DNA of 51,391 bases from an alpha proteobacterium AAP38 (GCA_001296005.1 LJHR01000020.1:1-51391); one strand, 5' to 3'; positions 41,688 through 51,391 are shown, numbered from the stretch's first letter. Notes: a model not told the origin generated them from the sequence alone. Translations and numbers: made by a program.

Positions 41688-42683
41688 TTAAAACACCCGC
41701 GTCAACCAGTAGAAGCCAGCGCCCACGGCGGCGGCGGCCGGCATGGTCAGGACCCAGGCCACCAGAATGCCCTGCGCCAGACCCCAGCGCACGGACGAGG
41801 CCCGCTGTGCCGACCCGACGCCGACGATGGCGCCGGTGATAGTATGGGTGGTGGAGACGGGAACGCCCAGATATGTGGCCGTGAACAGGGTGATGGCGCC
41901 CGCCGTCTCGGCACAGCTGCCATGGACGGGCTTCAGTTCCGTCAGGCGCGACCCCATGGTCTTCACGATCTTCCAGCCGCCGAACAGCGTGCCCAGCCCC
42001 ATGCAGAACTGGCAGGAGATGACCACCCAGAACGGCACATGGAACCCGTCAGGCATATAGCCCTGGCTGAACAGCAGCACGGCGATGATGCCCATGGTCT
42101 TCTGTGCGTCATTGCCGCCATGGCCCAGGCTGTAGAGCGAGGCCGAGACGATCTGCACGCTGCGGAATACCTTATCCACCTTGAAGGGGGAGAAGCGGCG
42201 GAATATCCAGGAGACGATGATCATCAGGGTGATGGCCAGCACGAAGCCGACCGTGGGCGAAATCACGATGGCCACTGCCGTCTTGATCAGGCCCGAACCG
42301 ACCACCCCGAACCCTGCCTTGGCGACGCCCGCCCCGACCAGACCGCCCACCAGCGCGTGGGAGGAGGAGGAAGGGATGCCGCCCAGCCAGGTGACGATGT
42401 TCCAGATGATGGCGCCCATCAGGGCCGCGAAGATCACCGAGGCATCAATGATGCTGGCATCGACAATGCCCTTGCCGATGGTATTGGCCACATGCGTGCC
42501 GAAAAAGATGAAGGCGATGAAGTTGAAGAAGGCCGCCATGATGACGGCGTTGCGCGGCGACAGCACGCGCGTCGAGACCACCGTCGCGATGGAATTGGCC
42601 GCATCATGCAGGCCGTTCAAAAAATCGAAGGCCAGCGCCAGGGCGATCAGGCCGATCAGGATCGGCAGGGAGATCAGTTCCAT
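41688..42683 (-). CDS. pit: Low-affinity inorganic phosphate transporter (PiT family)
   Basis: A 331-residue inner-membrane carrier with about ten helices. The PiT signature occurs twice in inverted topology: F-D-F-L-N-G-L-H-D-A-A-N-S-I-A near 20-34 and L-G-H-G-G-N-D-A-Q-K-T near 191-201. G-I-P-S-S-S-S-H-A-L and V-P-V-S-T-T-H-T complete the set. It moves metal-phosphate with protons. The DUF47 partner gene lies 12 bases upstream, the usual arrangement. Confidence 0.95.
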   Translation of the reverse strand: MELISLPILIGLIALALAFDFLNGLHDAANSIATVVSTRVLSPRNAVIMAAFFNFIAFIFFGTHVANTIGKGIVDASIIDASVIFAALMGAIIWNIVTWLGGIPSSSSHALVGGLVGAGVAKAGFGVVGSGLIKTAVAIVISPTVGFVLAITLMIIVSWIFRRFSPFKVDKVFRSVQIVSASLYSLGHGGNDAQKTMGIIAVLLFSQGYMPDGFHVPFWVVISCQFCMGLGTLFGGWKIVKTMGSRLTELKPVHGSCAETAGAITLFTATYLGVPVSTTHTITGAIVGVGSAQRASSVRWGLAQGILVAWVLTMPAAAAVGAGFYWLTRVF

Positions 42684-42695
42684 GGGAGGCGCCGA

Positions 42696-43349
42696 TCAGA
42701 CATTATCGACGATGATGCTGTCGACGATGTCGGCGACATCCTCGCCCGCGTCCAGCACGGCTTCCATCAGTTCCAGGATCTCGCGGATCAGCGCCTGGCG
42801 ATAGGTGATGGGGGCATCCAGACCGCCGCTTTCCTGACGCAGGCGGGCCTTGGCGGCGCGCAGGATCTTGTCGCTGTCGCTCTCCAGTTCGGAAATCTCG
42901 CGCGTCATGCGGGTCATTTCCGCGACATGGCGGGGAATGTCGCGCAGCTTGGGCAGGCATTCCGGCAGGATGGCGGCACAGCGCACGATCAGGTCGGAAA
43001 GCGCATGCATCTCGGCCGTATATTCCATCGGGCCGGCTTCCGTCATGTGCCGGGCCACGTCCTGGATCAGGTCGATGATGTCGTCCATGCGCTTGGCCAG
43101 ATCCTGGATGTCGGACCGGTCGAAGGGCACGATGAAGGAACGGTGGACAGCCGCCTGGATCTCCTTGGTGATCTTATCGGCATCGTTCTCCGCCTGATGG
43201 ATACGCTGGAACCGCATCTCCAGCTGGTCACCATTCTTGACCAGATCACGCAGCGCCTCGGCGGCGACGAGAATCAGACGGGCATGGTCGGTGAAATGGT
43301 CGAAAAACCGTTCTTCGCGGGGCATCATGGCCCGGAACAGGCTCAGCAT
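42696..43349 (-). CDS. DUF47/PhoU-like Pit accessory protein
   Basis: A 217-residue all-helical protein of the DUF47 (TIGR00153) family, related to PhoU. Visible marks are F-F-D-H-F-T-D-H-A near 15-23, I-H-Q-A-E-N-D-A-D-K-I-T near 49-60 and F-D-R-S-D-I-Q-D-L-A-K-R-M-D-D-I near 76-91, where metal-binding E/D-x-x-x-D patterns occur. It is the usual partner of PiT carriers and is thought to regulate them. First gene of the pit operon. Confidence 0.93.
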   Translation of the reverse strand: MLSLFRAMMPREERFFDHFTDHARLILVAAEALRDLVKNGDQLEMRFQRIHQAENDADKITKEIQAAVHRSFIVPFDRSDIQDLAKRMDDIIDLIQDVARHMTEAGPMEYTAEMHALSDLIVRCAAILPECLPKLRDIPRHVAEMTRMTREISELESDSDKILRAAKARLRQESGGLDAPITYRQALIREILELMEAVLDAGEDVADIVDSIIVDNV

Positions 43350-43548
43350 CTTCTATCCCGATAACGCAATCGCAGGGGCACTGCCGGCCTTCACGCCGCA
43401 GTCTGGCCCCCATGTAGCATTGAATGGCCCGTCTCTGTAATGTTAATGTCACAAAACGGTCATGTTGAGCCAAGATACTGGGTGATTATCCGTCGCACTA
43501 AGAACGGATAGCTATTCAGGCAGTTCGTTCAGGGTGTAGAAGCAATAA

Positions 43549-43977
43549 ATGGGTGATCGTAAAAACACAGTCCAGCATGCGGCCCTGCCGTTCCGCATGA
43601 CCGAAACCGGCCCGCAGATTCTTCTGGTCACCTCGCGTGAGACGCGGCGGTGGATCATCCCCAAGGGCTGGTCGAAGAAGAATGTCGAACCGCATGAGAT
43701 GGCGGCCATCGAAGCGTTCGAGGAAGCGGGCGTGCGCGGCAAGGTGAAGAAGAAGGCCGTGGGCGAATACCGCTATGACAAGCGGCTGGACGATGGCAGC
43801 ACCATCACCTGCGACGTGTCGGTCTTCCCCCTGGAAGTGTCCACCGAACTCCCCGACTGGCCCGAACGCACCCAACGCGACCGCCGCTGGTTCCCCCCCG
43901 CCGAAGCCGCCATGGTGATCAGCGAACCCGGGCTGGTGGATATTTTCCAGAAACTGGCGGTGAAGTGGGAGGATTGA
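43549..43977 (+). CDS. Nudix hydrolase
   Basis: A 142-residue protein. The Nudix helix lies at 40-62 (G-W-S-K-K-N-V-E then E-A-F-E-E-A-G-V). Compared with the consensus, the Arg before the Glu trio is Ile and the first Glu is shifted by one, while the three metal-binding Glu (55, 58, 59) remain. This form recurs in alphaproteobacterial diphosphoinositol/diadenosine-type Nudix proteins with P-K-G-W. Substrate unknown. Divergent from the pit operon. Confidence 0.88.
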   Translation: MGDRKNTVQHAALPFRMTETGPQILLVTSRETRRWIIPKGWSKKNVEPHEMAAIEAFEEAGVRGKVKKKAVGEYRYDKRLDDGSTITCDVSVFPLEVSTELPDWPERTQRDRRWFPPAEAAMVISEPGLVDIFQKLAVKWED

Positions 43978-44032
43978 GGGTTGCGCAGGCGATCCGAAAC
44001 CCAGCTGTTCCAAATAGATTGGCTTCAAAATT

Positions 44033-44156
44033 CCGCCTCCCCGGCGAAGGCCGGGGCCCAGAAGCCCCAAGCACCGCCCTCCCCACCTGCCCAGTTCGCC
44101 GTCGCACAAATGTCGGGCGCGCAGCCCCTGGACCCCGGCCTTCGCCGGGGAGGCGG
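44033..44156. repeat. Family 2 long inverted repeat, left of rut operon
   Basis: CCGCCTCCCCGGCGAAGGCC at the left end pairs with its complement at the right end (about 24 bases of arm), with a central 60-70 base spacer that contains a GGGCGCGC block. A related element lies at 47422-47542 just past rutD. Confidence 0.85.
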
Positions 44157-44381
44157 TTAAAAACATCTTCCAATCTCAAGAAACCACCCGCCTAATTTCC
44201 CGCCACTTGCCGCTTTTCCTGGCACCCTTGCCGCAACAAGCGTAGCATCTCCCCAGACCGGTCACGCGCCACGACCGGGCTTTGCCTTGATTTCCGCCGT
44301 TCACACGCCCTTGGCACGGAACCTGCGAAGCTGCTCGGCTTTCCCACGTTTCGACCCAAGGTCACTTTCAGGGGAGGCAGG
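44157..44381. promoter_or_regulatory. Upstream region of rutA
   Basis: No gene seen. The palindrome GACCGGTC at 44256-44263 recalls the GACC/GGTC halves of the RutR site but lacks the flanking TT/AA and spacer, so I give it little weight. A good ribosome-binding site (GGGGAGGCAGG) precedes rutA. Confidence 0.35.
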
Positions 44382-45457
<1,076 letters not shown>

Positions 45458-45461
<4 letters not shown>

Positions 45462-46189
45462 GCAGCGCCGGGTACGAACCACCCAAACCCCGCGCGCAAT
45501 CCGTCACCCTGCCCGCCCGCCCGGAACCGATCCGCCTGAACCCGGCGGAAACCGCCGTCATCGTCGTGGATATGCAGAATGCCTATTCCACGCCCGGCGG
45601 CTATGTCGATCTGGCCGGGTTCGACATTTCCGGCGCGCGCGGCACCATCGCCAATATCAAGCGCACGCTGGATGCCGCTCGCGCGGCGGGCGTCCTGGTC
45701 GTCTATTTCCAAAACGGCTGGGACCCGGACTATGTGGAGGCGGGGGGACCCGGCTCCCCCAACTGGCACAAATCCAACGCCCTGAAAACCATGCGGGCAA
45801 GGCCCGAACTCCAGGGCCAGTTGCTGGCCAAAGGCACCTGGGATTACGCGATTGTGGAGGAGTTGCAGCCGCAGAAGGGCGATATCCTGATCCCCAAGAC
45901 CCGCTATAGCGGCTTTTTCAACACCAATGTCGACAGCGTCCTTCGGGCACGCGGCATCCGCAATCTGGTCTTTGTCGGCATCGCCACCAATGTCTGCGTG
46001 GAAAGCTCGCTGCGCGATGCCTTCCACCTGGAATATTTCGGGGTGATGCTGGAGGACGCGACCCATCATTTGGGGCCTGACTTCATCCAGAAGGCGACCG
46101 TCTATAATGTCGAGAAATTCTTCGGCTGGGTCGCCACTGTCGATGATTTCTGCGGCACCATCTCCCAGGCCGCCCCCCTGTCCGAATAA
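45458..46189 (+). CDS. rutB: Ureidoacrylate amidohydrolase RutB
   Basis: A 243-residue isochorismatase-fold hydrolase that releases carbamate from ureidoacrylate. The Asp-Lys-Cys triad is visible: V-V-D-M-Q-N near 37, the Lys in I-P-K-T-R-Y-S-G-F near 148, and the Cys in A-T-N-V-C-V-E-S near 181. The long N-terminal lead P-A-R-P-E-P is typical of RutB. The ATGA overlap with rutA fixes the start. Confidence 0.95.
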
Positions 46190-46216
46190 CACACCAACAA
46201 ACAGGAGCAGCAAACC

Positions 46217-46606
46217 ATGCCCAAGCAGATCATCGTTCCCGAAGGCACGCAAAAGCCCATCGCCCCCTATTCGCCGGGCACGCTGGCCAATGGCGTCGTC
46301 TATGTCTCCGGCACCCTGCCGTTCGACAAGAATAATGACGTGGTCCATGTCGGCGATGCCGGCGCCCAGACCCGCCATGTGCTGGAGACCATCAAGTCGG
46401 TGATCGAAACGGCGGGCGGAACCATGGAGGATGTGACCATGAACCACATCTTCATCACCGACTGGGCCAATTACCAGGCCGTGAACAAGGTCTATGCTGA
46501 GTACTTTCCGGGCGATAAGCCCGCCCGCTATTGCGTCCAATGTGGTCTGGTAAAGCCCGACGCGCTGGTGGAAATCGCCACCGTCGCCCATATCGGGAAA
46601 AAGTGA
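46217..46606 (+). CDS. rutC: Aminoacrylate deaminase RutC (RidA family)
   Basis: A 129-residue trimeric RidA-fold protein that speeds hydrolysis of 3-aminoacrylate. Marks: Y-S-P-G-T-L near 18, Y-V-S-G-T-L-P near 29, and the substrate-binding Arg in P-A-R-Y-C-V-Q-C near 102. AGGAGCAG precedes the ATG. One-base overlap with rutD (TGATG). Confidence 0.94.
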   Translation: MPKQIIVPEGTQKPIAPYSPGTLANGVVYVSGTLPFDKNNDVVHVGDAGAQTRHVLETIKSVIETAGGTMEDVTMNHIFITDWANYQAVNKVYAEYFPGDKPARYCVQCGLVKPDALVEIATVAHIGKK

Positions 46607-47379
46607 TGCATGTGGAAACCCATGGCCGGGGCGACAGGGACGCCCCGGTCCTGATCCTGTCGTCAGGCCTGGGCGGGTCCAGTGCCTATTGGGTCGCCCA
46701 ACTCCCCGCCCTCACCCCGTATTTCCGCGTCATCACCTATGACCATCGCGGCACGGGGCGCACGGGCGGGACGGTTCCCGAGAATGGCGGGATCACTGCC
46801 ATGGCCGATGATGTGCTGGACATCGCCGACCGCCTGGACGTGCCACACTTCAGCCTGATGGGCCACGCGCTGGGCGGCCTGATCGGGCTGGATCTGGCCC
46901 TGCGCGCGCCGGATCGCCTGGAAAAGCTGGTGCTGATCAATGCCTGGAGCAAGGCCGACCCCCATTCCGGCCGCTGCTTCGATGTGCGCCTGGAACTGCT
47001 GGAAAAATCCGGCGTGCCGATGTTCGTGAAGGCACAGCCCCTGTTCCTCTATCCCGCCATCTGGATGGCCGACAATGCTGACCGTATGGATGCGGAGGAA
47101 GCGCACGCCATCGCGCATTTCCAGGGTGCCGACAACATTCGCCGCCGCATCGCCGCCCTTCGCGGCTTTGATATCGATGCAAAGTTGTGGTCCATCCCCC
47201 ACCCCTGCCTTGTCATCGCCACCAAGGATGACCTGCTGGTCCCCTACAGCCGCTCCCTGCGTCTGGCCAACGGCCTGCCCAACGCACAGCTTCACCTGAC
47301 CGATTTCGGCGGCCATGCCGTGAATGTCGTTGACCCGGACGGGTTCAATGCGGCGGTGCTGGGGTTTCTGCAAGGGTAG
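46606..47379 (+). CDS. rutD: Aminoacrylate hydrolase RutD
   Basis: A 257-residue alpha/beta hydrolase acting late in the Rut pathway. The nucleophile elbow reads G-H-A-L-G-G, with Ala where most relatives have Ser; E. coli RutD has the same G-H-A-L-G, so this supports the assignment and not decay. L-S-S-G-L-G-G-S-S-A-Y-W and Y-D-H-R-G-T-G-R-T-G are also RutD-like. It is the last rut gene: neither rutE nor rutF follows. Confidence 0.92.
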   Translation: MHVETHGRGDRDAPVLILSSGLGGSSAYWVAQLPALTPYFRVITYDHRGTGRTGGTVPENGGITAMADDVLDIADRLDVPHFSLMGHALGGLIGLDLALRAPDRLEKLVLINAWSKADPHSGRCFDVRLELLEKSGVPMFVKAQPLFLYPAIWMADNADRMDAEEAHAIAHFQGADNIRRRIAALRGFDIDAKLWSIPHPCLVIATKDDLLVPYSRSLRLANGLPNAQLHLTDFGGHAVNVVDPDGFNAAVLGFLQG

Positions 47380-47421
47380 TAATGATCAGAGCGCCGCTGT
47401 CGTTGAAGATCAACGATAACC

Positions 47422-47542
47422 TGCCTCCCCGGCGAAGGCCGGGGCCCATGGGCCACAGGCTCAACCGATTTCACTGCCTTGATCAAAGCTGCCGAAAGGT
47501 TGGGCGCGAGGCCCCTGGGTCCCGGCCTTCGCCGGGAAGGCA
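47422..47542. repeat. Family 2 long inverted repeat, right of rut operon
   Basis: TGCCTCCCCGGCGAAGGCCGG at the left end and the complement with small changes at the right (CCCGGCCTTCGCCGGGAAGGCA), with a GGGCGCG block inside. Its partner at 44033-44156 lies just upstream of rutA, so the pair brackets rutABCD. Confidence 0.83.
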
Positions 47543-47592
47543 ACCATAGTCAACATTCCGACCGACATCGAAATAGAACAGGCATCGCTCGC

Positions 47593-47838
47593 TCAATAGC
47601 CCGCCTGCTGTAACTTTGCCTCTTCGGCATCCAGGATCGCGGTCAACGCATCATCGTCGACGGCCCCGCCCCGCTCAACCGATGCATTCAACGTATCGCG
47701 CAGCGCCTGCAACCGCGCCTCGCGCTCCTCCACCAGACGCAGCCCCTCGCGGATAACCTCGCTGGCGGAGCCATAGCGGCCGCTTTTCACGGCATCATCC
47801 ACAAACGTCTCCCACCGGCGACCGATCGACACATTCAT
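47593..47838 (-). CDS. ParD-type antitoxin without adjacent toxin
   Basis: An 81-residue ribbon-helix-helix protein: [13 protein letters not shown] then [16 protein letters not shown] (the RHH), followed by a charged helix that would cover the toxin. It matches the ParD/CC2985 antitoxin family. Normally parE follows immediately; here the downstream 213 bases contain only repeat family 2 and the end of rutD. GGGAGGG precedes the ATG at 47838. Confidence 0.85.
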   Translation of the reverse strand: MNVSIGRRWETFVDDAVKSGRYGSASEVIREGLRLVEEREARLQALRDTLNASVERGGAVDDDALTAILDAEEAKLQQAGY

Positions 47839-47913
47839 GCTGCCCTCCCTGGCGCTGATCATCACAGCATAACATGGATTGCGCATTCTTTGTTATCAAC
47901 CGGTCGCCAACCC

Positions 47914-49839
47914 TCACATCCTGACGGTCAGCGACAGGCGCCAGGTCCGCCCTACCATCGGCTCATATTCCCCATCACCCTCGACAAAGAACCCCTGCGC
48001 ATCGAACAGGTTCTGCACCTGGGCGCGCAGGCTGGCCTCCTGCCCCCACAGGCCGAATTCCTGGCGCAGGCCGGCATCGACCAATGTATAGGCCGGCGCA
48101 TCGGCCAGATTGTCGCCGCGCGCCGTCGTTTTGGCGCTGTGATCCACGGTCATGTCGACAGACAGCCCCTCCACGATGCCCGGCGCATAATCGAGGCTGG
48201 CCTGCCACTGCATCCGGCTTTGCCCCACGGGCCGCCGCCCGATCAGGCCCTTGTCCACTTCCCCGCCCCGCACTTCGGGGTCCAACAGGACAGCGCCCAG
48301 CACCACCGACAGCCCCTCCACCGGCTCCCCCGACAGCGATGCCTCCACACCCCGGTGTCGCACCTCACCCAGGAAGCCATAGCGGTCACCGGCATCCATC
48401 CCGTCATAGGGCCGGCGCACATCGAACACCGAACTGGTCAGCGTCAGCGGCCCGACAGCGGTACGCACCCCCGCCTCCCGCTGCGTCGTCTTCACCGCCG
48501 GCAGTACCGCATTGCGGTTCACCGCCGTGATGGGCGCCGATCCGCTTTCCTCTAACCCCTTGGAATAGCTGGCATAGGCGATGACGCCATTATCAAACCG
48601 CCAGGCCGCGACCGCATTATAGAGCCAGGGCTTGGACCCGCCCCGCGCCTCCCCGCCCGTGCCCGGTCGCGCGATCTTGGTATAATCGGCCTTCTGTACC
48701 CCGGCCCCCAGGTCCAGCCGCCCGTCCCAGGACAGGTTATAGGCCAGGCCCAGCGTATGCTGCTTCACCTCGTTGCGGTCCTGGGGCTGGTCGAACCGCA
48801 CCACCGGCTCCGCCACATCGGGCCGGCGGTCCATGGCCCAGGGGCCGTAATCCACCTCGACATCCCCGCCCTTGCGGCTGCGCTTGGACAGGCCACGCCC
48901 GGCCAGACTGATTGTCTGCTGTGTCTGGCCGTCCACCCATTCATAGGCGACCGACGCCTCACCCGACCATGCCGCATACCGCGTGGCCGGCAACAGCACA
49001 TGTAGCATCCGCCCCTGCCGGTCCTGATCGACCGACAGCAAGGCAAAGGCGTCATAGGGTAGGCGATGCACCGACCGGAACAGCCCCGCCCGTGCCGTCA
49101 GCCCGTCCATCAGTCCCGCATCAACGACCACGCCCTGGTTCTCTGTCTCATAGGCCCAGTCGGCCCAGGGCAGCGTATGATCGACGCTCTGGTCCACCCG
49201 CGGCGGCAGATAGGGGCCGTCGGGCAGATAATTGGGCACAACCTCGCTGTCATGCATCTGGTCCCAGTCGGCAAAGCCCGTGACCGACACATCCTCCGTT
49301 ACCTGCCAGCGCGGGACGAAGCCGGCGGACCAGGATCGCTGATCCCCGCCGAACGCGCCATTCTGATCGGGCCGCGCTGACACGCCCGCCGACAGCTTGA
49401 ACCGCCCATCCGCCGCGACATAGGCCGTGTCCAACTCCATGAAGGGCGATGTCCGGGGATCGATCCCCACCCGTATCTCCGCCCCCGTCCGGTCCGGGTT
49501 GCGCAGCGACAGGTCGGCAATGCCCGACGGGGCCGGGAACAGCAGGCCGACAGTATTCAGCCCCACCCGGATGCTGGTCGCATCCACCACCCGGTCCGAC
49601 AGCGATCCCTGCTGTGAGATGAACAAGCCGGCCAGACGGACATTGCCGGCACTGTCCGGGCTGAACCCGCGCACATTGCCGGCATCATAAAGGCCGATGG
49701 ATTCGGTTCCGACGCGCAGGCCGAAGGCATCGGTGGCATTGCGCACGACGTTATCGTCGCTCTGCTGCGCCGTCACCGGCAGGGCGGACAGCAAGGCCAG
49801 GGCGCAGACGCCGCCCCCGGCAAAATTCCTGATGGACAT
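47914..49839 (-). CDS. TonB-dependent receptor, atypical plug
   Basis: A 641-residue receptor with a signal peptide ending V-T-A|Q near residue 24. The plug begins at once with F-G-L-R-V-G-T-E-S-I-G-L-Y and N-V-R-G-F-S-P-D-S-A-G-N-V-R-L-A-G-L-F, without a clear TonB box and shorter than usual. The barrel ends W-R-L-S-L-T-V-R-M, not with Phe. N-L-F-D-A-Q-G is the usual last-but-one strand motif. It probably imports an iron chelate, but no siderophore genes are in the window. Preceded by an A/T-rich promoter-like gap. Confidence 0.88.
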   Translation of the reverse strand: MSIRNFAGGGVCALALLSALPVTAQQSDDNVVRNATDAFGLRVGTESIGLYDAGNVRGFSPDSAGNVRLAGLFISQQGSLSDRVVDATSIRVGLNTVGLLFPAPSGIADLSLRNPDRTGAEIRVGIDPRTSPFMELDTAYVAADGRFKLSAGVSARPDQNGAFGGDQRSWSAGFVPRWQVTEDVSVTGFADWDQMHDSEVVPNYLPDGPYLPPRVDQSVDHTLPWADWAYETENQGVVVDAGLMDGLTARAGLFRSVHRLPYDAFALLSVDQDRQGRMLHVLLPATRYAAWSGEASVAYEWVDGQTQQTISLAGRGLSKRSRKGGDVEVDYGPWAMDRRPDVAEPVVRFDQPQDRNEVKQHTLGLAYNLSWDGRLDLGAGVQKADYTKIARPGTGGEARGGSKPWLYNAVAAWRFDNGVIAYASYSKGLEESGSAPITAVNRNAVLPAVKTTQREAGVRTAVGPLTLTSSVFDVRRPYDGMDAGDRYGFLGEVRHRGVEASLSGEPVEGLSVVLGAVLLDPEVRGGEVDKGLIGRRPVGQSRMQWQASLDYAPGIVEGLSVDMTVDHSAKTTARGDNLADAPAYTLVDAGLRQEFGLWGQEASLRAQVQNLFDAQGFFVEGDGEYEPMVGRTWRLSLTVRM

Positions 49840-50076
49840 GGATCACTGCCTGATTTTGTTCTGGTTGGTCGTTTACGGCAACAATAGGCCCCTCACTACC
49901 ACAGGCTTTTTACATCCGCCATAGGATATATTCTTTGATCGGTGCAGTCATCCAACCCTGATCCGGTGATGGACCCGGCCTGTCCTTTCGGTCACCCTAT
50001 GCCATTGCACAGTTTCGAAAGCTGCCATCCTGGGTTTACCTGACACTGATCGTTTCATGGGTGCAGGAGAACAAAG
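49840..50076. promoter_or_regulatory. Divergent control region of receptor and diguanylate cyclase
   Basis: A 237-base gap with no gene. It contains the A/T-rich TAGGATATATTCTTTGATC near 49922-49940 but no palindrome good enough to call a Fur site. The cyclase has AGGAGA six bases before its GTG start. Confidence 0.4.
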
Positions 50077-51243
50077 GTGGCAGGTGATCGCAATGTGGTG
50101 GGCCGGCTGACAGCCGCCTATGTGATCGCCCTGACGTTGATCGCCATCCTGTCGGGCGGCGTGCATCTGCTGCTGGACAATGTCATTTCCGAACAGCGTG
50201 ACGCCGCCACCATCATCAATGTTGCGGGCCGGCAGCGCATGCTGTCACAGCGCATTTCCCTGCTAGGTAACGACCTGTACCAGGGGGATGAGACGGCGCG
50301 GCAGCCGCTGCGCGACGCCATCGCCCTGATGCGCCGGTCACAGGATGCGCTGGTGCATGGTGATGATCTGGGCATCTCCAACCCGCTCTCCCCCGATGCC
50401 AGCGCCCATTATTTCACCGGCCCCAGCCCGCTGGACGCGCGCGTCCGCGTCTTCCTGGACGATGCCGACCGGTTTGCGGAAACCGGCGACGAGACATCGT
50501 TCCGGCAGTTCCACCTGGCTGCCCGCGATACGCTGCTGCCCGCATTGGACCGGGCCGTGACCATTTTTGAGAATGAAGCCAATGGCCGCACCCATTGGCT
50601 GCGTCAGGCACAGAAGGTGGTGCTGGCCATCCTGCTGACCACCCTGCTGGCAGAGGCGGTTTTCATCTTCCGCCCCATGGTGACGCGCATCCGGCTTTAT
50701 GCCGGTCGCCTGTTCGATCTGGCCAGCCGCGACAGCCTGACCGGCCTGCCCAACCGCCGTTTCCTGGTCGATACCGGGGAAGCGGCGGTGATCCAGGCCC
50801 GGCGCGAGGGCACGGAACTGTCCTGCCTGCTGGTCGATCTCGACCATTTCAAAGCCATCAATGACCAGCATGGCCACGCCACCGGCGACGCCGTCCTGGT
50901 CCGCTTCGCCGAACTGGCCCAGACGGCCCTGCGCCAAGGCGACATGGTGGGCCGCACAGGGGGCGAGGAATTCGCCATCCTGCTGCCCGGCGCCGGCGAG
51001 GCGGGGGCCTTGTTGGTGGCCGAGAAGCTGCGCGCCATGCTGGATGCCGACCGCAGCGCAGGCCTACCCCATTTCACAGCCAGCATCGGCGCCACCACCC
51101 TGGCCCCCGGCGACCGTGGCCTGCCCGACCTGTTCTCCCGCGCCGACGCCGCGCTTTATGTCGCCAAGGGCCTGGGCCGCAACCGCGTACGGTTTGAAGC
51201 GGGGCACAGCACGGCCCGCACCGAGATAATGGAGATGGCGTAA
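50077..51243 (+). CDS. Diguanylate cyclase with PilJ-type sensor
   Basis: A 388-residue membrane protein. Helix 1 (about 13-35), a periplasmic PilJ/NarX-like helical sensor (about 36-180) with the hallmark R-Q-R-M-L-S-Q-R-I-S near 52-61, helix 2 (about 183-203), then a GGDEF domain (about 213-375). The active site reads G-G-E-E-F at 295-299 and the inhibitory I-site R-Q-G-D at 286-289 is intact, so it should be an active, feedback-controlled c-di-GMP synthase. The GTG start at 50077 follows AGGAGA. Signal unknown. Confidence 0.93.
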   Translation: MAGDRNVVGRLTAAYVIALTLIAILSGGVHLLLDNVISEQRDAATIINVAGRQRMLSQRISLLGNDLYQGDETARQPLRDAIALMRRSQDALVHGDDLGISNPLSPDASAHYFTGPSPLDARVRVFLDDADRFAETGDETSFRQFHLAARDTLLPALDRAVTIFENEANGRTHWLRQAQKVVLAILLTTLLAEAVFIFRPMVTRIRLYAGRLFDLASRDSLTGLPNRRFLVDTGEAAVIQARREGTELSCLLVDLDHFKAINDQHGHATGDAVLVRFAELAQTALRQGDMVGRTGGEEFAILLPGAGEAGALLVAEKLRAMLDADRSAGLPHFTASIGATTLAPGDRGLPDLFSRADAALYVAKGLGRNRVRFEAGHSTARTEIMEMA

Positions 51244-51251
51244 GGCTGTCG

Positions 51252-51340
51252 CCCCCTCACCCTCCCAAATTTCTCCCCTCGCCCACGAACGTGGGAGAGG
51301 GGGGGCCCGTCGGCGCCAGCCGACGGGAGGGTGAGGGCAA
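51252..51340. repeat. Family 1 palindromic repeat, copy D (variant stem)
   Basis: Carries CCCTCACCCTCCC and GGGAGGGTGAGGG at its ends, the CCCAC/GTGGG hairpin of copies A and C, but a different second stem: CCCGTCGGC pairing with GCCGACGGG. It lies directly after the cyclase stop. Confidence 0.82.
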
Positions 51341-51380
51341 CACGCGCATCACTTCCCCTCGCCTCCACCCCCCCTCCTTA

Positions 51381-51391
51381 CCCCCCCCCCC
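51381..51391. other. Terminal poly-C run
   Basis: Eleven C residues close the window, just beyond a repeat copy. This most likely reflects a contig end or a low-quality homopolymer, not biology. Confidence 0.6.

Noticed and set aside
44256-44263. GACCGGTC as a RutR operator upstream of rutA
   Set aside because: Known RutR sites have TTGACC and GGTCAA separated by a short spacer; this one has no spacer and no flanking TT/AA.
46606-47379. rutD as a decayed hydrolase because its nucleophile Ser is Ala
   Set aside because: RutD of E. coli has the same G-H-A-L-G sequence, so this is normal for the family.

Overview
The window is a high-GC chromosomal segment from an alphaproteobacterium. The best match I can offer is Rhodospirillales, perhaps Azospirillaceae/Niveispirillum. 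That rests on the order cysG-DUF2849-cysI-DUF934-cysH-cysD-cysNC, the 4Fe-4S type CysH, and an abundance of TonB-dependent receptors and MaoC/acyl-CoA genes; the genus is inference only. I found about 50 protein genes, no tRNA or rRNA, no CRISPR array and no intact insertion sequence.

Layout. 1-7685: a divergent catabolic locus with TetR, acyl-CoA ligase and two MaoC-fold genes on the minus strand, and an alpha/beta hydrolase, TonB receptor and MFS carrier on the plus strand. 7692-9656: GST, pirin and acyl-CoA thioesterase. 9839-19320: cysteine and sulfate assimilation (cysE; fpr; cysG-DUF2849-cysI-DUF934-cysH-cysD-cysNC), with ferredoxin reductase as the likely electron source because no cysJ is present. 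19377-20962: a degenerate EAL-like protein and a small secreted protein. 21046-26491: an apparently Fur-controlled set for trans-membrane electron transfer (PepSY membrane protein, DUF2271, DUF4198, ApbE, flavodoxin reductase, second DUF4198). 26809-34302: a broken antitoxin gene, two amidohydrolase/peptidase genes and xdhABC, a purine and N-carbamoyl compound locus. 34401-35529: two paralogous small secreted proteins, each behind the same kind of structured 5' leader. 35541-39335: an esterase, a GH13 alpha-glucosidase and another hydrolase. 39417-41640: a low-GC patch with an outer-membrane protein and an orphan gene. 41688-43977: Pit phosphate transport and a Nudix hydrolase. 44382-47379: rutABCD pyrimidine catabolism, bracketed by a pair of long inverted repeats. 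47593-51243: orphan ParD antitoxin, an unusual TonB receptor and a diguanylate cyclase.

At least four families of palindromic intergenic repeats are scattered between genes. One of them (copies near 5, 24401, 38355 and 51252) keeps its outer arms but replaces its inner stem with a different self-complementary sequence. Both ends of the window lie in or beside copies of this family, and the right end finishes in a run of C, as expected at a contig edge.

The signal I consider most likely to be undescribed is the pair of RNA leaders before the genes at 34497 and 35087. They share fixed geometry (GCGA/UCGC next to the start codon, an ACAAGGC/GCUUUGU stem, the ribosome-binding site in the internal loop) while their apical hairpins differ in sequence but keep pairing.
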